A program made the position numbers and the translations under genes. This document shows, in pieces, positions 24,876 through 33,107 of a DNA stretch of 33,116 nt (position 1 is the stretch's first letter; every line of letters begins with the position of its first letter). The notes beneath the pieces are model-generated. The model had not been told where the DNA came from and ran no database searches. It was given only the letters and a program-made list of their open reading frames with translations. The stretch covers positions 1-33,116 of the forward strand of contig CANIJN010000031.1 in NCBI GenBank assembly GCA_947467625.1, in the 5' to 3' direction. This DNA is from Opitutia bacterium. GTDB taxonomy: Bacteria; Verrucomicrobiota; Verrucomicrobiia; Opitutales; Opitutaceae.

Positions 24876-27728
24876 TCATTTCGCGGGGGGGAATCCTGTG
24901 CGGAGGTCGGGCAGCGGGCGCTCAGTGACGGCGCCAGCGAGGTCTTCGACGAGGAGACGGGCTTTGAGCGGCGCGGCTGAGTCAGAGAATGGGACGCTGA
25001 ATTCGTAAGGATAACGGGTGTCGACGATCTCGGCTTCGGGCGCGTCGCCGAGGCGGTAGCGGAGCGTGGCTTTGCGGACCTGTTTCTCGGTGCGGTCGGT
25101 GTAGATGAATGCATCGGTGCGCGCGCCGAAGCGGAGGATGATCCCGGTGACGGTGCCGGCGGCATCGGTGTCGGGCTGGCGGAAATAATCGGGGGCGTTG
25201 CCGGCGGTGCGGCCGGCGACCGTGGTCGTGGCGGGGAGCACGGGCAGGGCGACGAGGTTTTTTAAGCCGTGGATTTTTATCGATAGGAGACTACCGGCGG
25301 GAATGCGCACGCGGAGCTGGCCGTCGCGGAGTTCGCCGGATTCGCTTGGGCCGTCGGGGCGCTGGAACGTCAGCGGGTAAACGTGGCCGGCGTCGAGGCG
25401 GAGCACATCGGCGTCGAGCGTGAGATCAGCGGTGATTTCTGCGGGGCGGGTGTTGCTCAAGATCAGGTAGGTGGCATCGGAGGCGGCGCCAAAGACGTGG
25501 TTGAGCGCGACCGCGGAGGAGCGCAGGGCGCGGCGGGGGAGCCAAAGGCGCACACCGGTGTCGCCGAAGACTGCGCCGGCGCGGTGTCCGTAAACCTTGC
25601 TGGTGAGGAACGCGTAGCCGGGCGCGTAGGCCGAGGGAAAATTCACGCGTCCCCGAGACTTGGCGAAAGCTTCGCTGACGAGGAAATCCTGCAACATCGC
25701 GATGTGAGGCCAGACGTGGTTGTAGAAAATGGCGTTGTATTTGACGTCGTAAAACGAGTGCAAGGGATAGTCGGGTTGCTGGTAGACGGTCGTATCGAGC
25801 GAGGTGAAATAGTAGCCGGGGAAATTGGCGTAGCGGCCGATCACGGCGTTGTAGGCGGCCTCGGCGAGCAACGGGTCCCCGGCGAGTTGGGAGAGGCGGA
25901 GGAGCCATGGCGCGTGATGGGCGAGCATGACGGGACCCCAGCGGTAGGTGCTCGGCTGCTCAGGGAGCGTGCCGACGAGCGAGGTGCGCCACGCATCGAC
26001 GCGTTGCTCGGGGATCGCGGTGGACGTGTCGTAAGGTTTGAAGCCGTCTTCCTTCCCGTGGCGGCGGCCGGGGAAGACGCCGGGGACGCGTCCGCCGGGG
26101 TTGGTGGTGATGAGCGTGGCCGGGGCCATCGGGTTGGAGCGTTGCCAGAGGAGGAGCTGGCGGGCGGCGGTGAGCGCGGCATCGAGGTAGCGCTGCTCGC
26201 CGGTTGCCTCGAAAAGTTCGGTGAGATCGTAGAACGGCGGGGTGAAGTCGGTAGCGAATCGGGCGCCGCGCACCCCGGGGTTGGTGAGAAAGTCGGTCGG
26301 ATAGTTTTTGACGGTGTCTGCGATGAGTCGGTCGGCGCCGGCTTGGGACGCGCGTAGATCAGCGGGGTCGCGGCTCAGGCGATAGCGGGCGAGGTGATCC
26401 GGCCAGGAGGCGCCGCCGGTTTCGGTATCGAGGTTGAGTTTGCGGGGCTGGCCGAAGAGTCGCGCGAGCTCGCGGGCGTAGACGGAGTCGCGGCCGCCGG
26501 TGAGTTCGTGGAGGGTGGCGAGTTCGCCGAGCTCGACGGCGGGACCGCGGAGGAAATGCGACGGGTTCTGAAACGTTATCGTCTCGTCGTCGGCATATAG
26601 GTATTTTTCGCGCGAGAGCAGATACTCGAGCATGGGCAGGCCGCGGCGGCGGTAGAGCTCGGGAGCGCCGGTCGTGAGTGCGACGCTGAGGACGTGGGAG
26701 GCGGCCACGTTTTTCACGGCGCTCGGCACGTCGAAGCGGTAATCGGAGCCCTTCAACTCGGCGACCCAACCGCTGTAGACGTCGTCCGTCGCATAGTCGA
26801 CGATGCGCTCGAAGGTATCGTTGAGGGAGCACGTGGCGTTTTGCCGTTCGTTGCGGTAGCCGGCGACAGCGCGGTAGAAATGGTTGAGCCCTGCATACCA
26901 GTCGCCCGGCTGAAGTAGGTAGCGCACGGTGAACGTGCGCGTGTCGCCGACGGCGAGTTTCGATTCGGCGCCGCCGAGGAGGGGCGCGAACACGACCGGG
27001 CGCGCCTGCCCGGTGGGATCGCGCAGGCCGAGGCCGAAGCGGGAATTGGCGAAGGTGGCGAAGCGGTAGGGAATCTCGGCGACGTCGGGCGCCAGGCCCT
27101 CGGTGGCGTTGGCGGCGTGCGTAAACACGGCCGCGGTGGGGGCGAAATTTTCCGGCGTGAGCACGGCGGCGATGGGGAAACGTTTCCACGACCAGACGAG
27201 CGGCTGGTAGAGGAAATCGAGCGACGCGGGCGGGCGCGCGGCGAGCCCGGTGAAGCCGACGGAGAACCAACCAGCCTGCCCGGCGGTGAGCCGCCACGCG
27301 AAGGCAGGGGGGGCCGTGCCCTCGTCGAGCCGGACGGAGAGCGTCACGCGGCCTGCGGACGCGGCAGGGAACTCCAGTTCGACGGCGCGGGCGCCGGCGG
27401 GCGCGGCGCTGGTGGCACGCAGCGAGGCGGGTGCGCCGACGGTCCAAAAATCGCCGACGGCGGATTTGGCGCCGGCGGCTTTCCAGCCGACCACGCGCGT
27501 GCCGGCTTCCGAGCCGACATCGGTGTAGCCCGGATCGGTGGCGGTGAACAGGAGCGTGAGCTCGGGGCGGATTTCGCGGGCGAGACCGGGAGCGTCGAGG
27601 CGCGTGACGACGATGGCTGCAGGCGCCACCTCAATGCGGTAGAGTTGATTTTGGAGGGCGACGGGCTGGGCAAGCGTCGTGGTGGCAAGCGAGAGACCGA
27701 GAATGAGAGCGGTGCGGGTGATGCGCAT
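24876..27728 (-). CDS. Large secreted protein of unknown family, probable alpha/alpha-toroid carbohydrate-active enzyme
   Basis: The start is ATG 27728, giving signal peptide MRITRTALILGLSLATTTLA before QPVALQN; 950 aa. The frame is open upstream to 27863 but that segment is intergenic and overlaps a terminator. Residues 21-290 are beta-rich. Residues about 300-690 have the periodic helices and aromatic patches of alpha/alpha-toroid glycosidases and lyases: NDTFERIVDYATDDVYSGWV, then TPPFYDLTELFEATGEQRYL, then RWGPVMLAHHAPWLLRLSQL. FPGYYFTSLDTTVYQQPDYP is at 636-655 and NAIFYNHVWPHIAMLQDFLV at 665-684. His604-605, Tyr639-640, Tyr669, His671 and His675 are candidate active-site residues. The rest is beta-rich to the end. 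I cannot assign a known polysaccharide lyase or glycoside hydrolase family. Context (receptor, sulfatases, uronate-type transporter) suggests it cleaves the sulfated glycan. Confidence 0.85.
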   Translation of the reverse strand: MRITRTALILGLSLATTTLAQPVALQNQLYRIEVAPAAIVVTRLDAPGLAREIRPELTLLFTATDPGYTDVGSEAGTRVVGWKAAGAKSAVGDFWTVGAPASLRATSAAPAGARAVELEFPAASAGRVTLSVRLDEGTAPPAFAWRLTAGQAGWFSVGFTGLAARPPASLDFLYQPLVWSWKRFPIAAVLTPENFAPTAAVFTHAANATEGLAPDVAEIPYRFATFANSRFGLGLRDPTGQARPVVFAPLLGGAESKLAVGDTRTFTVRYLLQPGDWYAGLNHFYRAVAGYRNERQNATCSLNDTFERIVDYATDDVYSGWVAELKGSDYRFDVPSAVKNVAASHVLSVALTTGAPELYRRRGLPMLEYLLSREKYLYADDETITFQNPSHFLRGPAVELGELATLHELTGGRDSVYARELARLFGQPRKLNLDTETGGASWPDHLARYRLSRDPADLRASQAGADRLIADTVKNYPTDFLTNPGVRGARFATDFTPPFYDLTELFEATGEQRYLDAALTAARQLLLWQRSNPMAPATLITTNPGGRVPGVFPGRRHGKEDGFKPYDTSTAIPEQRVDAWRTSLVGTLPEQPSTYRWGPVMLAHHAPWLLRLSQLAGDPLLAEAAYNAVIGRYANFPGYYFTSLDTTVYQQPDYPLHSFYDVKYNAIFYNHVWPHIAMLQDFLVSEAFAKSRGRVNFPSAYAPGYAFLTSKVYGHRAGAVFGDTGVRLWLPRRALRSSAVALNHVFGAASDATYLILSNTRPAEITADLTLDADVLRLDAGHVYPLTFQRPDGPSESGELRDGQLRVRIPAGSLLSIKIHGLKNLVALPVLPATTTVAGRTAGNAPDYFRQPDTDAAGTVTGIILRFGARTDAFIYTDRTEKQVRKATLRYRLGDAPEAEIVDTRYPYEFSVPFSDSAAPLKARLLVEDLAGAVTERPLPDLRTGFPPAK

Positions 27729-27797
27729 GTGAGACCGAGCGGCGGGTGAAATTTGGGACTTGGAGTGAAAATGGAAGTGGACGCCGTTGAAAACGGA

Positions 27798-27825
27798 AAG
27801 GCCCTGCGGGGTTTCGCAGGGCCTT
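27798..27825 (-). terminator. Strong intrinsic terminator after the second TonB receptor gene
   Basis: AAGGCCCTGCG (27798-27808) pairs perfectly with CGCAGGGCCTT (27815-27825) with a 6-nt loop. Read on the minus strand, the stem is followed by TCCGTTTTC, a moderately U-rich tract. It lies 62 bp after the receptor stop and 70 bp before the start of the next gene on the same strand, so it should attenuate transcription into the rest of the locus. Confidence 0.75.
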
Positions 27826-27887
27826 GGAATCAAGGTCGATCCGGCGCTACCGACCGGGTGCAACGGTGGCCGCGATGATCAAGGTGT

Positions 27888-30800
27888 TTAGAACTCGAAC
27901 GTGTTGGTCAGCCTGAAGGTCAGGCCATTTTGCACTTGTCGGGCCACGACGACGAGATCGTCGTCGATCGCGACGGGAATTTCCTTGGTGTCGTTCAGGA
28001 GATTGTAGACGTTCAATTGAACTTTCCACCGAAGCTTGTCCCTTAAGATTTTGCGCGAGTAGTTCACGAAGGCATCCGTGGTGAGATCCGTCGGTCCGTA
28101 GATGGGGCGTTTAATGTCCTGAACGGTTATGCCAAACTCATTGATTTTTGAATGATATCCCACGGCTGCCTTGTCCTGCCAGCGGACCGCGCCGCCGACC
28201 GACCAGCCTTTTAAGCGCCCTTCGGTGAAGCGGTAGCTGTTTACGAGGTTGAAGCGCCATTTGCGGATTTCAGGCAGAATGGATCCCTCCTTACTTTGCT
28301 GGGTGCGAATCACCAGAACCGCACCGGTGTCCACCGATTGGTTGATAGTTTGTCCGGTGGGCCGAGCGATGAGGTTGCCCATCGCGCGCCACTGGGGTTC
28401 GCGGATCGCGAGGTAGTCGGAATACTGTTTGAGCACGTTGGTCTTGATGGATTCCTGAGACGAGGCGTTGAACGTGATCGACCAGCGGCTCGTCGGGTTA
28501 TAGGTCCCCTCGATTTCGTAGCCTTTGGAGAAGAAATCCGACGTGCCGGTTACGTTGGGATTGCCCGCGTCGGACACGCTGCTGGTGGTGTCGAGGTTGG
28601 GTTCGATCGGATTCCAGAACGCCTGGCGCATGCCGAGCGGCGGCAGGGTGTAGAGCTTGCGCCAGTTTTCGTTGGCCTCGCCTGGACCGGTAAAGATCGA
28701 GCGCACGTTGTTGTAGAACAGGCGCTCAAAGTTCGGAATCTGTGCCGCGCCGAGCGAACCATCAGATTGGTTTTTGGATTTCGTTTCATATTTGTTGACG
28801 CGCACGAGGAGTTTTCCCGCGAACAGTTCGAAGGCGAAGCCCAGTTCCTTGGTTTGGCCGCGGGGGTTTTCGATTGGGCGATTCAAGACGTCGACCCGGC
28901 CGGCAAGCGGCTGAAAGTTTTCGGAGATGCCGTAGTGAAGGCTGACGCCCACGCCCAATTTTTCCTGCCAGCGGCGTGGAAGATGGCCGACGGCACCCCA
29001 GGAAAAGGCGTTGCCAGAGACTTGGTCGTTGGGAGTGCTGGGAAGGCGCAGGCCGTCCAGAATGACGATGTCGTCGGGCGTCCGCGGCGGCTGGTTGTTG
29101 AACCATTTTTTGCTCTTGTCGCTGCGCCAACCTGCGGTGAGGACGAGATTCTTGTTGAGCAGATAGCTCTGGCTGACGAAGGCCAAAGAATCGACCGAGT
29201 CCTTGTTCAAATTTGCGCCGGCAATCGGATTGTCGATTACAGAGATGGTGCGGTTCTGCCACGCGCCCAATTCGCCGGGTAGATTGGGAGTCGCGGAGCG
29301 ATTCCACATGACCGCGGGAAAACTGGTCAGCTTGGCCGTGTTCGCTGGGACGGCGACGCTGCTGGCATTGGGGCCGTTGATGGCCCCGAGATAGCGGATG
29401 CCGATTATGCTGCGATCGAACGAAGTGGCGGGGAAACTGGCTGTGGGGCTGGTATTGAAGTCGATAATGGCCTTGTTGTCCAAGCCGATGGCATCGCCGT
29501 ATAGCGTGTTGGCGCGGCGGATTACCGCCTGCTGATTGCTCAGCATACTGGTAAACACGTGTCGGCCCAGCCAGCCGAGCGACTTCGATTCACGTTCTAA
29601 ATCCAGATCGTAGAATCCCGTGACCCGCCACGATGAGCGCTCTGTTCGGGTTTCTCCGAGGGCGGAGCGGTAGTTGATGAAAACGCGGCCGGCGTTCGGA
29701 TTCGGTACCAGGTCGTTCACCTTGGTCAACGGATTGTAGATCGTATAGGGCAAGAAACCACTGGTATCTACCTGCAGGTTATTTTGAGCCTGTTCGGTCG
29801 AACCGGATTTGTCGTGTTGCTTGTCGTAGGCAAACTCGAGGCCGGCTCGTTTGTTCAGAAAGCTCTGTTCAAGGGCCAAATTCACGGCGTCAAAATTCTT
29901 GTATTGGCGATTAAGTGATCCGGTGAGCGCGTGGTTCCGGTAATCGAAGATCCACCGCTCTGCATCGGACAGCACTGCGCCACGATGGAAAGCAGACGAG
30001 TTGACTTCGTTGTCGCGCGTAACCCAGGTGGTCTGGCTGACGGTCGTGGCCGATTGCGGGCTGCGCACGTCCAGTGAATAGCCTAGGAGCGGCGTCGCGT
30101 CATTGGGGCCGTTGATCACCCAAATAGGTGCGCGGTTGGCGTCGCGGCTTCCGAACCTGACTCCTGGGTTGAGACCGGGCGCCTGGATGGGTTTTCCAGC
30201 CGCGACCCAGCCTGCAACGTTGGACCGGGGCGCCATGGACGATGGATTGCTCGAACGGCGGGAACCGGCCTCGGCATTGGCGCGAAACACGGTGTTCGCA
30301 AACGGTTTCACGACCACGTTACCGTAGATGCGCTGCTCCGTCTTGAAGGGTTCCTCCTGCATGAACTCGTCGTCCTTTTTGAGGCCGATGATTCTGAAAG
30401 CCACTTTGGCGGGCAGCAGGACGCGGTTAAAGTCGACCACCTCACGGTGGGAGCCGAAACTACCTACAGTGAAGTCAACCGAGCTAGCGTCTTTGAACGT
30501 CGCAGGCTTCAGCGAGGCGTCCATAATACCTCCCGGACTGCCGAGACCAAAGAGCATACCGTTCGGCCCGCGGCTCACCGTGACACGATCCGTATTGTAG
30601 CTTTCAAAATCTATATCGCTCAGGAAATATCCGCGAGTGAGGTCCGCGCTGGAGAGGCCGCGAACGCGAACAGTTGGCGACGCGTTGCGCCGGACGCCGT
30701 CGTCGTTGGTGCCGCCGTTGTTGCCGGAAAAATTGCCGTCATTGCCGGCGACTTCGGTATTGGTCGTGTAGAGCAGAAGCCGGGTCGCATCGGTTGAGCC

Positions 30801-31094
30801 CGTGTCCTTCAGGAACTGCTCGGTCACGACTTGGATGGCGCCTGACAAGTCTTTGAGGGACGTTTTCAAGCGGGAGCCAGCGAGGGTGCTGGAAGCGCGA
30901 TAGCCTTTCTCTTCCTCGGCACTGATTATGAACGGGGAAAGCGAGATTGTCTCCTCGGGTGGTAGTGGGTCGAGTGGTTGGGCGCGGTTCGCCGTCGCTT
31001 GTGCGCACAGGGTAAGAGCGGTATGAAGCGCGCATAGCAGAACGAGTCCCGCGGAGAGCGCGGGAACGCGTGGGGCGGTTTTAGAGGTGTTCAT
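27888..31094 (-). CDS. TonB-dependent outer-membrane receptor (1068 aa), first gene of the large locus
   Basis: The start is ATG 31094; 1068 aa. The signal segment is APRVPALSAGLVLLCALHTA with cleavage near LCAQA. Residues 49-75 show the order-typical ISLSPFIISAEEEKGYRASS then TLAGSRLK. The plug follows (LSGAIQVVTEQFLKDTGSTD, then SPTVRVRGLSSADLTRGYFL, then RGPNGMLFGLGSPGGIMDAS at 175-194). The barrel occupies the remainder and ends in the C-terminal strand FRLTNTFEF with terminal Phe. It differs from the first receptor in nearly all loop regions, so a different ligand is likely. In this order there is usually no SusD partner, and none is seen here. Position at the head of sulfatase and transporter genes suggests import of sulfated oligosaccharides. 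A terminator follows and a LacI regulator is divergent. Confidence 0.93.
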   Translation of the reverse strand: MNTSKTAPRVPALSAGLVLLCALHTALTLCAQATANRAQPLDPLPPEETISLSPFIISAEEEKGYRASSTLAGSRLKTSLKDLSGAIQVVTEQFLKDTGSTDATRLLLYTTNTEVAGNDGNFSGNNGGTNDDGVRRNASPTVRVRGLSSADLTRGYFLSDIDFESYNTDRVTVSRGPNGMLFGLGSPGGIMDASLKPATFKDASSVDFTVGSFGSHREVVDFNRVLLPAKVAFRIIGLKKDDEFMQEEPFKTEQRIYGNVVVKPFANTVFRANAEAGSRRSSNPSSMAPRSNVAGWVAAGKPIQAPGLNPGVRFGSRDANRAPIWVINGPNDATPLLGYSLDVRSPQSATTVSQTTWVTRDNEVNSSAFHRGAVLSDAERWIFDYRNHALTGSLNRQYKNFDAVNLALEQSFLNKRAGLEFAYDKQHDKSGSTEQAQNNLQVDTSGFLPYTIYNPLTKVNDLVPNPNAGRVFINYRSALGETRTERSSWRVTGFYDLDLERESKSLGWLGRHVFTSMLSNQQAVIRRANTLYGDAIGLDNKAIIDFNTSPTASFPATSFDRSIIGIRYLGAINGPNASSVAVPANTAKLTSFPAVMWNRSATPNLPGELGAWQNRTISVIDNPIAGANLNKDSVDSLAFVSQSYLLNKNLVLTAGWRSDKSKKWFNNQPPRTPDDIVILDGLRLPSTPNDQVSGNAFSWGAVGHLPRRWQEKLGVGVSLHYGISENFQPLAGRVDVLNRPIENPRGQTKELGFAFELFAGKLLVRVNKYETKSKNQSDGSLGAAQIPNFERLFYNNVRSIFTGPGEANENWRKLYTLPPLGMRQAFWNPIEPNLDTTSSVSDAGNPNVTGTSDFFSKGYEIEGTYNPTSRWSITFNASSQESIKTNVLKQYSDYLAIREPQWRAMGNLIARPTGQTINQSVDTGAVLVIRTQQSKEGSILPEIRKWRFNLVNSYRFTEGRLKGWSVGGAVRWQDKAAVGYHSKINEFGITVQDIKRPIYGPTDLTTDAFVNYSRKILRDKLRWKVQLNVYNLLNDTKEIPVAIDDDLVVVARQVQNGLTFRLTNTFEF

Positions 31095-31281
31095 AAGGTC
31101 GGTGGTTTAAGTTGGGGCTGAAGCAAAGTAATTGGTGGTATTGATGCTGGGGATGGCGGGGAAAACGGGGGGAGACGCACAACGGAAGTCCGCGGGCCCG
31201 CACGTAGGAAAACAGAAGCTTTGAACGAAGCGCGTTTCTCGTTTGCCTGACAATCCTCTCCTCAGTAACACCGTTTACTAA
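31095..31281. promoter_or_regulatory. Divergent control region between receptor and LacI-family gene
   Basis: These 187 bp must contain promoters for both directions. An imperfect 12-bp palindrome GAAGCGCGTTTC (31227-31238, ten of twelve positions symmetric, GC at the centre) is a candidate operator for the LacI protein. A repeat pair AACGA (31224-31228) / TCGTT (31239-31243) lies around it. I found no convincing -35/-10 pair in either direction. Confidence 0.35.
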
Positions 31282-32325
31282 ATGGCGGTAAAAAACTCGG
31301 ACGCCCACGTCACAACGACTCAAATCGCGACCAAAGCGGGCGTCTCGCGCACGACCGTTTCGTTTGCTTTGCGCAATCATCCGAAGATTCCAGCGGCGAC
31401 GGCCGAGCGGGTGCGGGCGGTGGCGGACGAACTAGGCTACCGGCCTAATCCGCGCGTGGCCGCGATCATGGCGCACATCCGCCGGTCGCGCGCGGTACCC
31501 GCCGGTGAACGCCTGGCTTTTGTGTGGGTGCACACGCCGCGCACGGAGTCGGCGAAGGATCTGTTTCTCCAACGCGTTTTTCTCGGTGCCAAGGCGCGGG
31601 CCGAGGCGTTGGGCTATGGGTTGGAGCAATTCTGGACGGCGGAGCGTGGCCTGACCGAACGGCGTTTGTCGCACGTGATGAAGTCGCGGGGGATTGTCGG
31701 CCTCCTGCTTTCTCCAGTGATGCACGGGACGGATGTGACGCTCGATCTGGAGTGGTCGTCGTTTGCACCCGCAGTGATTGGCAGCACACAGTGGTATCCT
31801 GAACTCCACCACGCGGGGCACCATCACTACCTTGCGATGCGCATGGCGCTCGAGAAGCTCGCCGCCGCGGGTTACCGCCGACCGATGGCCATCATTGAGG
31901 CCGGGGTCAACGAGCGGGCCCGCCGGGCGTGGGAGGCGGCGTTTGCGGTGTTTCACCCGAGTCGCGCAGCGGCAGCAGAGTTGTTGTGGATTGGGCTGCC
32001 GAAGGATCGTCGTGCCGTCGCGCGACGGATCAAGGAGAGCCAGCCCGATGCGGTCGTCGTCAGCGACCACGGGATGATCGAACAGTTTCGTGGAATGAAC
32101 ATTGGTCAGTCTGCGAAACTGCCGATCTTCAATTTGCACTGGCTGCCGACTGCACCGGAGATTGGCGGAATCGATCAATCCTACGACATGGTGGCGGCGA
32201 ACGCGGTCGACCTCGTCGTGAGCCAGCTCAACGGCAATGAGACCGGCGTGCCGCCCTGGCCGCGCATGCTGCTGTTTCCCGGACGGTGGGTGGAGCCGGC
32301 GGTGGCGAGCGTGCGCTCGCGCTAG
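31282..32325 (+). CDS. LacI-family transcriptional regulator
   Basis: The start is ATG 31282; 347 aa. The N-terminal helix-turn-helix is VTTTQIATKAGVSRTTVSFA (10-29), followed by LRNHPKIPAATAERVRAVAD and the hinge-helix region ELGYRPNPRVAAIMAHIRRS. The LacI/GalR DNA-binding domain with the recognition helix SRTTVSFAL is unmistakable. Residues from about 70 on form the periplasmic-binding-protein-like effector domain. It includes YRRPMAIIEAGVNERARRAW and then PDAVVVSDHG (family consensus 'daifa.nD'). It is divergent from the receptor gene and presumably represses the large locus until a breakdown product binds. It may also control itself through the shared region. Length is normal. Confidence 0.93.
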   Translation: MAVKNSDAHVTTTQIATKAGVSRTTVSFALRNHPKIPAATAERVRAVADELGYRPNPRVAAIMAHIRRSRAVPAGERLAFVWVHTPRTESAKDLFLQRVFLGAKARAEALGYGLEQFWTAERGLTERRLSHVMKSRGIVGLLLSPVMHGTDVTLDLEWSSFAPAVIGSTQWYPELHHAGHHHYLAMRMALEKLAAAGYRRPMAIIEAGVNERARRAWEAAFAVFHPSRAAAAELLWIGLPKDRRAVARRIKESQPDAVVVSDHGMIEQFRGMNIGQSAKLPIFNLHWLPTAPEIGGIDQSYDMVAANAVDLVVSQLNGNETGVPPWPRMLLFPGRWVEPAVASVRSR

Positions 32326-32585
32326 CCCTGCGCCAGCGCCGCGGCTCGTGAAATCGGACGACGGCCCCCCTGCGATCTACGGCATGCGCCACGCGATCGC
32401 CGCCGTGCTCGGGCAAATCTGCTGCCTCCGTATTCACGTCATCACGGAGACGTTTCAATTCTGAATGCACCGTGGGTTCACCGTGCGCGTCCACCGAGGG
32501 GATAGCAAACGTCGAACCAGTCCGGAGAGTTTCCTTGTCAGCAGAATCTCGAGTTTCACAGAATCTAATAAGTCGCCCGTACCCC
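32326..32585. other. Intergenic gap of 260 bp, little seen
   Basis: The gap separates the LacI gene from the final cytochrome gene. CAGAATCT occurs twice 17 bases apart at about 32540-32565, close to the next start, and could be part of a control site. No gene or terminator is evident. Confidence 0.4.
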
Positions 32586-33107
32586 ATGAAACCCAAGCCC
32601 CCCACCAGGCAGCCACGCGCTGCATTGTTCGCATTGGCGTTGCTAGGTGCGACGCTCGCCCCGGCGCAGCCGAATCGCGTCACGCCGCCGAAACCCAAGC
32701 CCGCGTTGCCGGGAAGCGGAGACGTGCCGCAGGGTGTGACGCTCCCCACCCTCGATGAGGTCAAGGCGGCCGGTGCGCTACGGTCGCGGTTTTCGCATCA
32801 CGCGGTCGCGTCCGCCGGCAGCGAAACCTCGCAGCCCCAGCTCGCGGTGTTCCGCCGGGAGATTGAGCCCATTTTGCGGGAGACCTGTTTCAAGTGTCAC
32901 GGAGCGGAGAAGCAAAAAGCTAATTTCCGGGTCGATACCCTGAATCCCGATCTGCTCCGCGGTCCGGATGTCAGTTGGTGGCTGGAGGTGTCGGGTGTGC
33001 AGGTCGATTTTGAACGTGCCACGTTGACCGGGGGCGAGCGTCTCGCGTCCGGCGGTGGGGCCGCCGTCGGGGGTAAACGTGCTCACTCCGCCCCAGCCGT
33101 GGCCTGA
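32586..33107 (+). CDS. Planctomycete-type cytochrome c protein, N-terminal part only; family match breaks near 32991
   Basis: The start is ATG 32586 (MKPKPPTRQPRAALFALALL, a signal peptide ending near APAQP). A Pro-rich linker follows, then the PSD1-type haem motif CFKCH at 101-105 in ETCFKCHGAEKQKANFRVDT. LNPDLLRGPDVSWWLEV at 119-135 is as expected for a DUF1592/PSD family member, which should continue into a 'GEMPP' motif and several hundred residues more. Instead the frame reads SGVQVDFERATLTGGERLAS and stops at 33107 after 173 aa. Either the gene is interrupted, or the window end joins unrelated sequence. The signal and haem part are secure; the C-terminal 38 residues are doubtful. Confidence 0.65.
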   Translation: MKPKPPTRQPRAALFALALLGATLAPAQPNRVTPPKPKPALPGSGDVPQGVTLPTLDEVKAAGALRSRFSHHAVASAGSETSQPQLAVFRREIEPILRETCFKCHGAEKQKANFRVDTLNPDLLRGPDVSWWLEVSGVQVDFERATLTGGERLASGGGAAVGGKRAHSAPAVA

